Source of the DNA: Amorphophallus konjac
Taxonomy: Eukaryota > Streptophyta > Magnoliopsida > Alismatales > Araceae
Assembly: GCA_022559845.1 (NCBI GenBank)
Contig: CM040123.1
Coordinates: forward strand, 314,569,933-314,633,932
Direction of reading: 5' to 3'
DNA: 64,000 nucleotides
How positions within the stretch are numbered: position 1 is the stretch's first letter; each line of letters starts with the position of its first letter. Below are positions 63,505 through 64,000 of the stretch, piece after piece. A program made the translations under genes and the position numbers. The notes beneath the pieces were generated by a model that was not told where the DNA came from, did no database searches, and saw only the letters and a program-made list of their open reading frames with translations.

Positions 63505-64000
63505 CCCCCCAACTTACTCATTGCTAGTCCCTTAGCAATGTAAATAATTAGAAAATTAGGACTAGCAAACACTCATGTGTCACAGTTCATGGCAAGAACA
63601 TTATGCGTAATGATTTAGACTTTAGAGTATTACAAGTTCAAGTAGAATATATTCGGTACAAATTTCATCAGTCCATGTGTTTAGACCTTTCCTCAAGATA
63701 CACTCAAAATTAAATATCTCTTTGTGTATGAGTGATATAACTTGACTAATGACTACCAAACAGTCTAGATGAATGAGTCTTCTACCTTTCACTTAAAGAT
63801 GATTTTTAATTCTGCCCACATCTTGAATTAAGCTTCTCGAATTATAGGTAGCTTCACTCTGCCTGTTTATTCTCTCTTTTTTTTTGACACACGGTGCTGC
63901 ACATCCCTTTGCTGTTTGACGCGAACCTCAACTCTTGTCTTAGGAGAAGCAGGCCCGGTTACTAAGTTCAGGGGCATTTCCCATGTATTTTTTTTCTTTT
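63505..64000 (-). mobile_element. Element F internal region, 3' end (partial)
   Basis: Polypurine tract at 63505-63515 (minus AGTTGGGGGG), preceded by GGGACTAGCAATGAGTA. The rest, to the window edge, is non-coding and AT-rich; I see no ORF. Most of F lies to the right of the window. Confidence 0.5.

Noticed and set aside
1..64000. Search for ordinary host genes, rRNA or bacterial operons.
   Set aside because: All long frames belong to transposable elements or their shadows; nothing outside them could be supported.

Overview
This window is plant nuclear DNA, almost certainly from a flowering plant with a large, repeat-rich genome. I find no ordinary host gene. Almost every base can be assigned to nested LTR retrotransposons sitting in the remains of an En/Spm (CACTA)-type transposon. 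The plant assignment rests on plant-specific element types: a Sirevirus/Maximus-like Copia gag, a Tat-like Gypsy element with two RNase H domains and an antisense ORF resembling the 'putative gypsy type transposon' (Transposase_28) family, and a PttA/En-Spm-like reading frame. Initiator-Met-type primer sites (TGGTATCAGAGC and variants) fit plant LTR elements. The species cannot be named from sequence alone.

The nesting order can be read from target-site duplications (TSDs). Element A (minus strand, Copia, Sirevirus-like) lies in a ~200-bp tandem array at the right (54579-56640) and runs off the left edge. Element G (5369-54428, plus, TSD ATATG) sits in A's 5' LTR. G is a gag-only Gypsy element with THREE ~2.65-kb LTRs. 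Two Tat-like elements sit inside G: B1 (13427-41590, minus) in G's second internal copy, and B2 (42047-51914, plus, TSD GGACA) in G's third LTR. B1 in turn holds C (16757-27505, plus, a Copia-derived gag-only element) in its antisense gene and D (34564-40694, plus, TSD CCCGA) in its gag. To the right, E (about 57692-62034, minus) is a relative of D that interrupts the PttA-like sequence. F (62035-64000, minus) interrupts E.

A and C share an unusual U3: dozens of copies of a degenerate 11-mer, A(A/G)GTC(T/G)AT(A/G)CA in element orientation, packed just upstream of the TATA box. They also share an AAGCTGTG...AGCGG repeat downstream of it. B1 and B2 carry two antisense genes between integrase and the 3' LTR. 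aORF1 (Transposase_28-like N-terminus, a 76-bp intron conserved in both copies, coiled-coil C-terminus, poly(A) signal) lies next to the 3' LTR. aORF2 (153 codons, TATA box about 100 bp upstream) is intact in B2. D and E encode an unrecognised proline-rich protein with a WLK(E/Q)G region and C-terminal H...GCPGPP repeats; in E this is fused between a gag zinc knuckle and a relic integrase C-terminus.

No element here looks autonomous. G, C and D lack pol, B2 has lost its reverse transcriptase through a ~1.37-kb deletion, and A, B1 and E have stops or frameshifts, many of them C-to-T type. G's protease motif is ESC instead of DSG in both copies. Any movement would have needed proteins supplied in trans.
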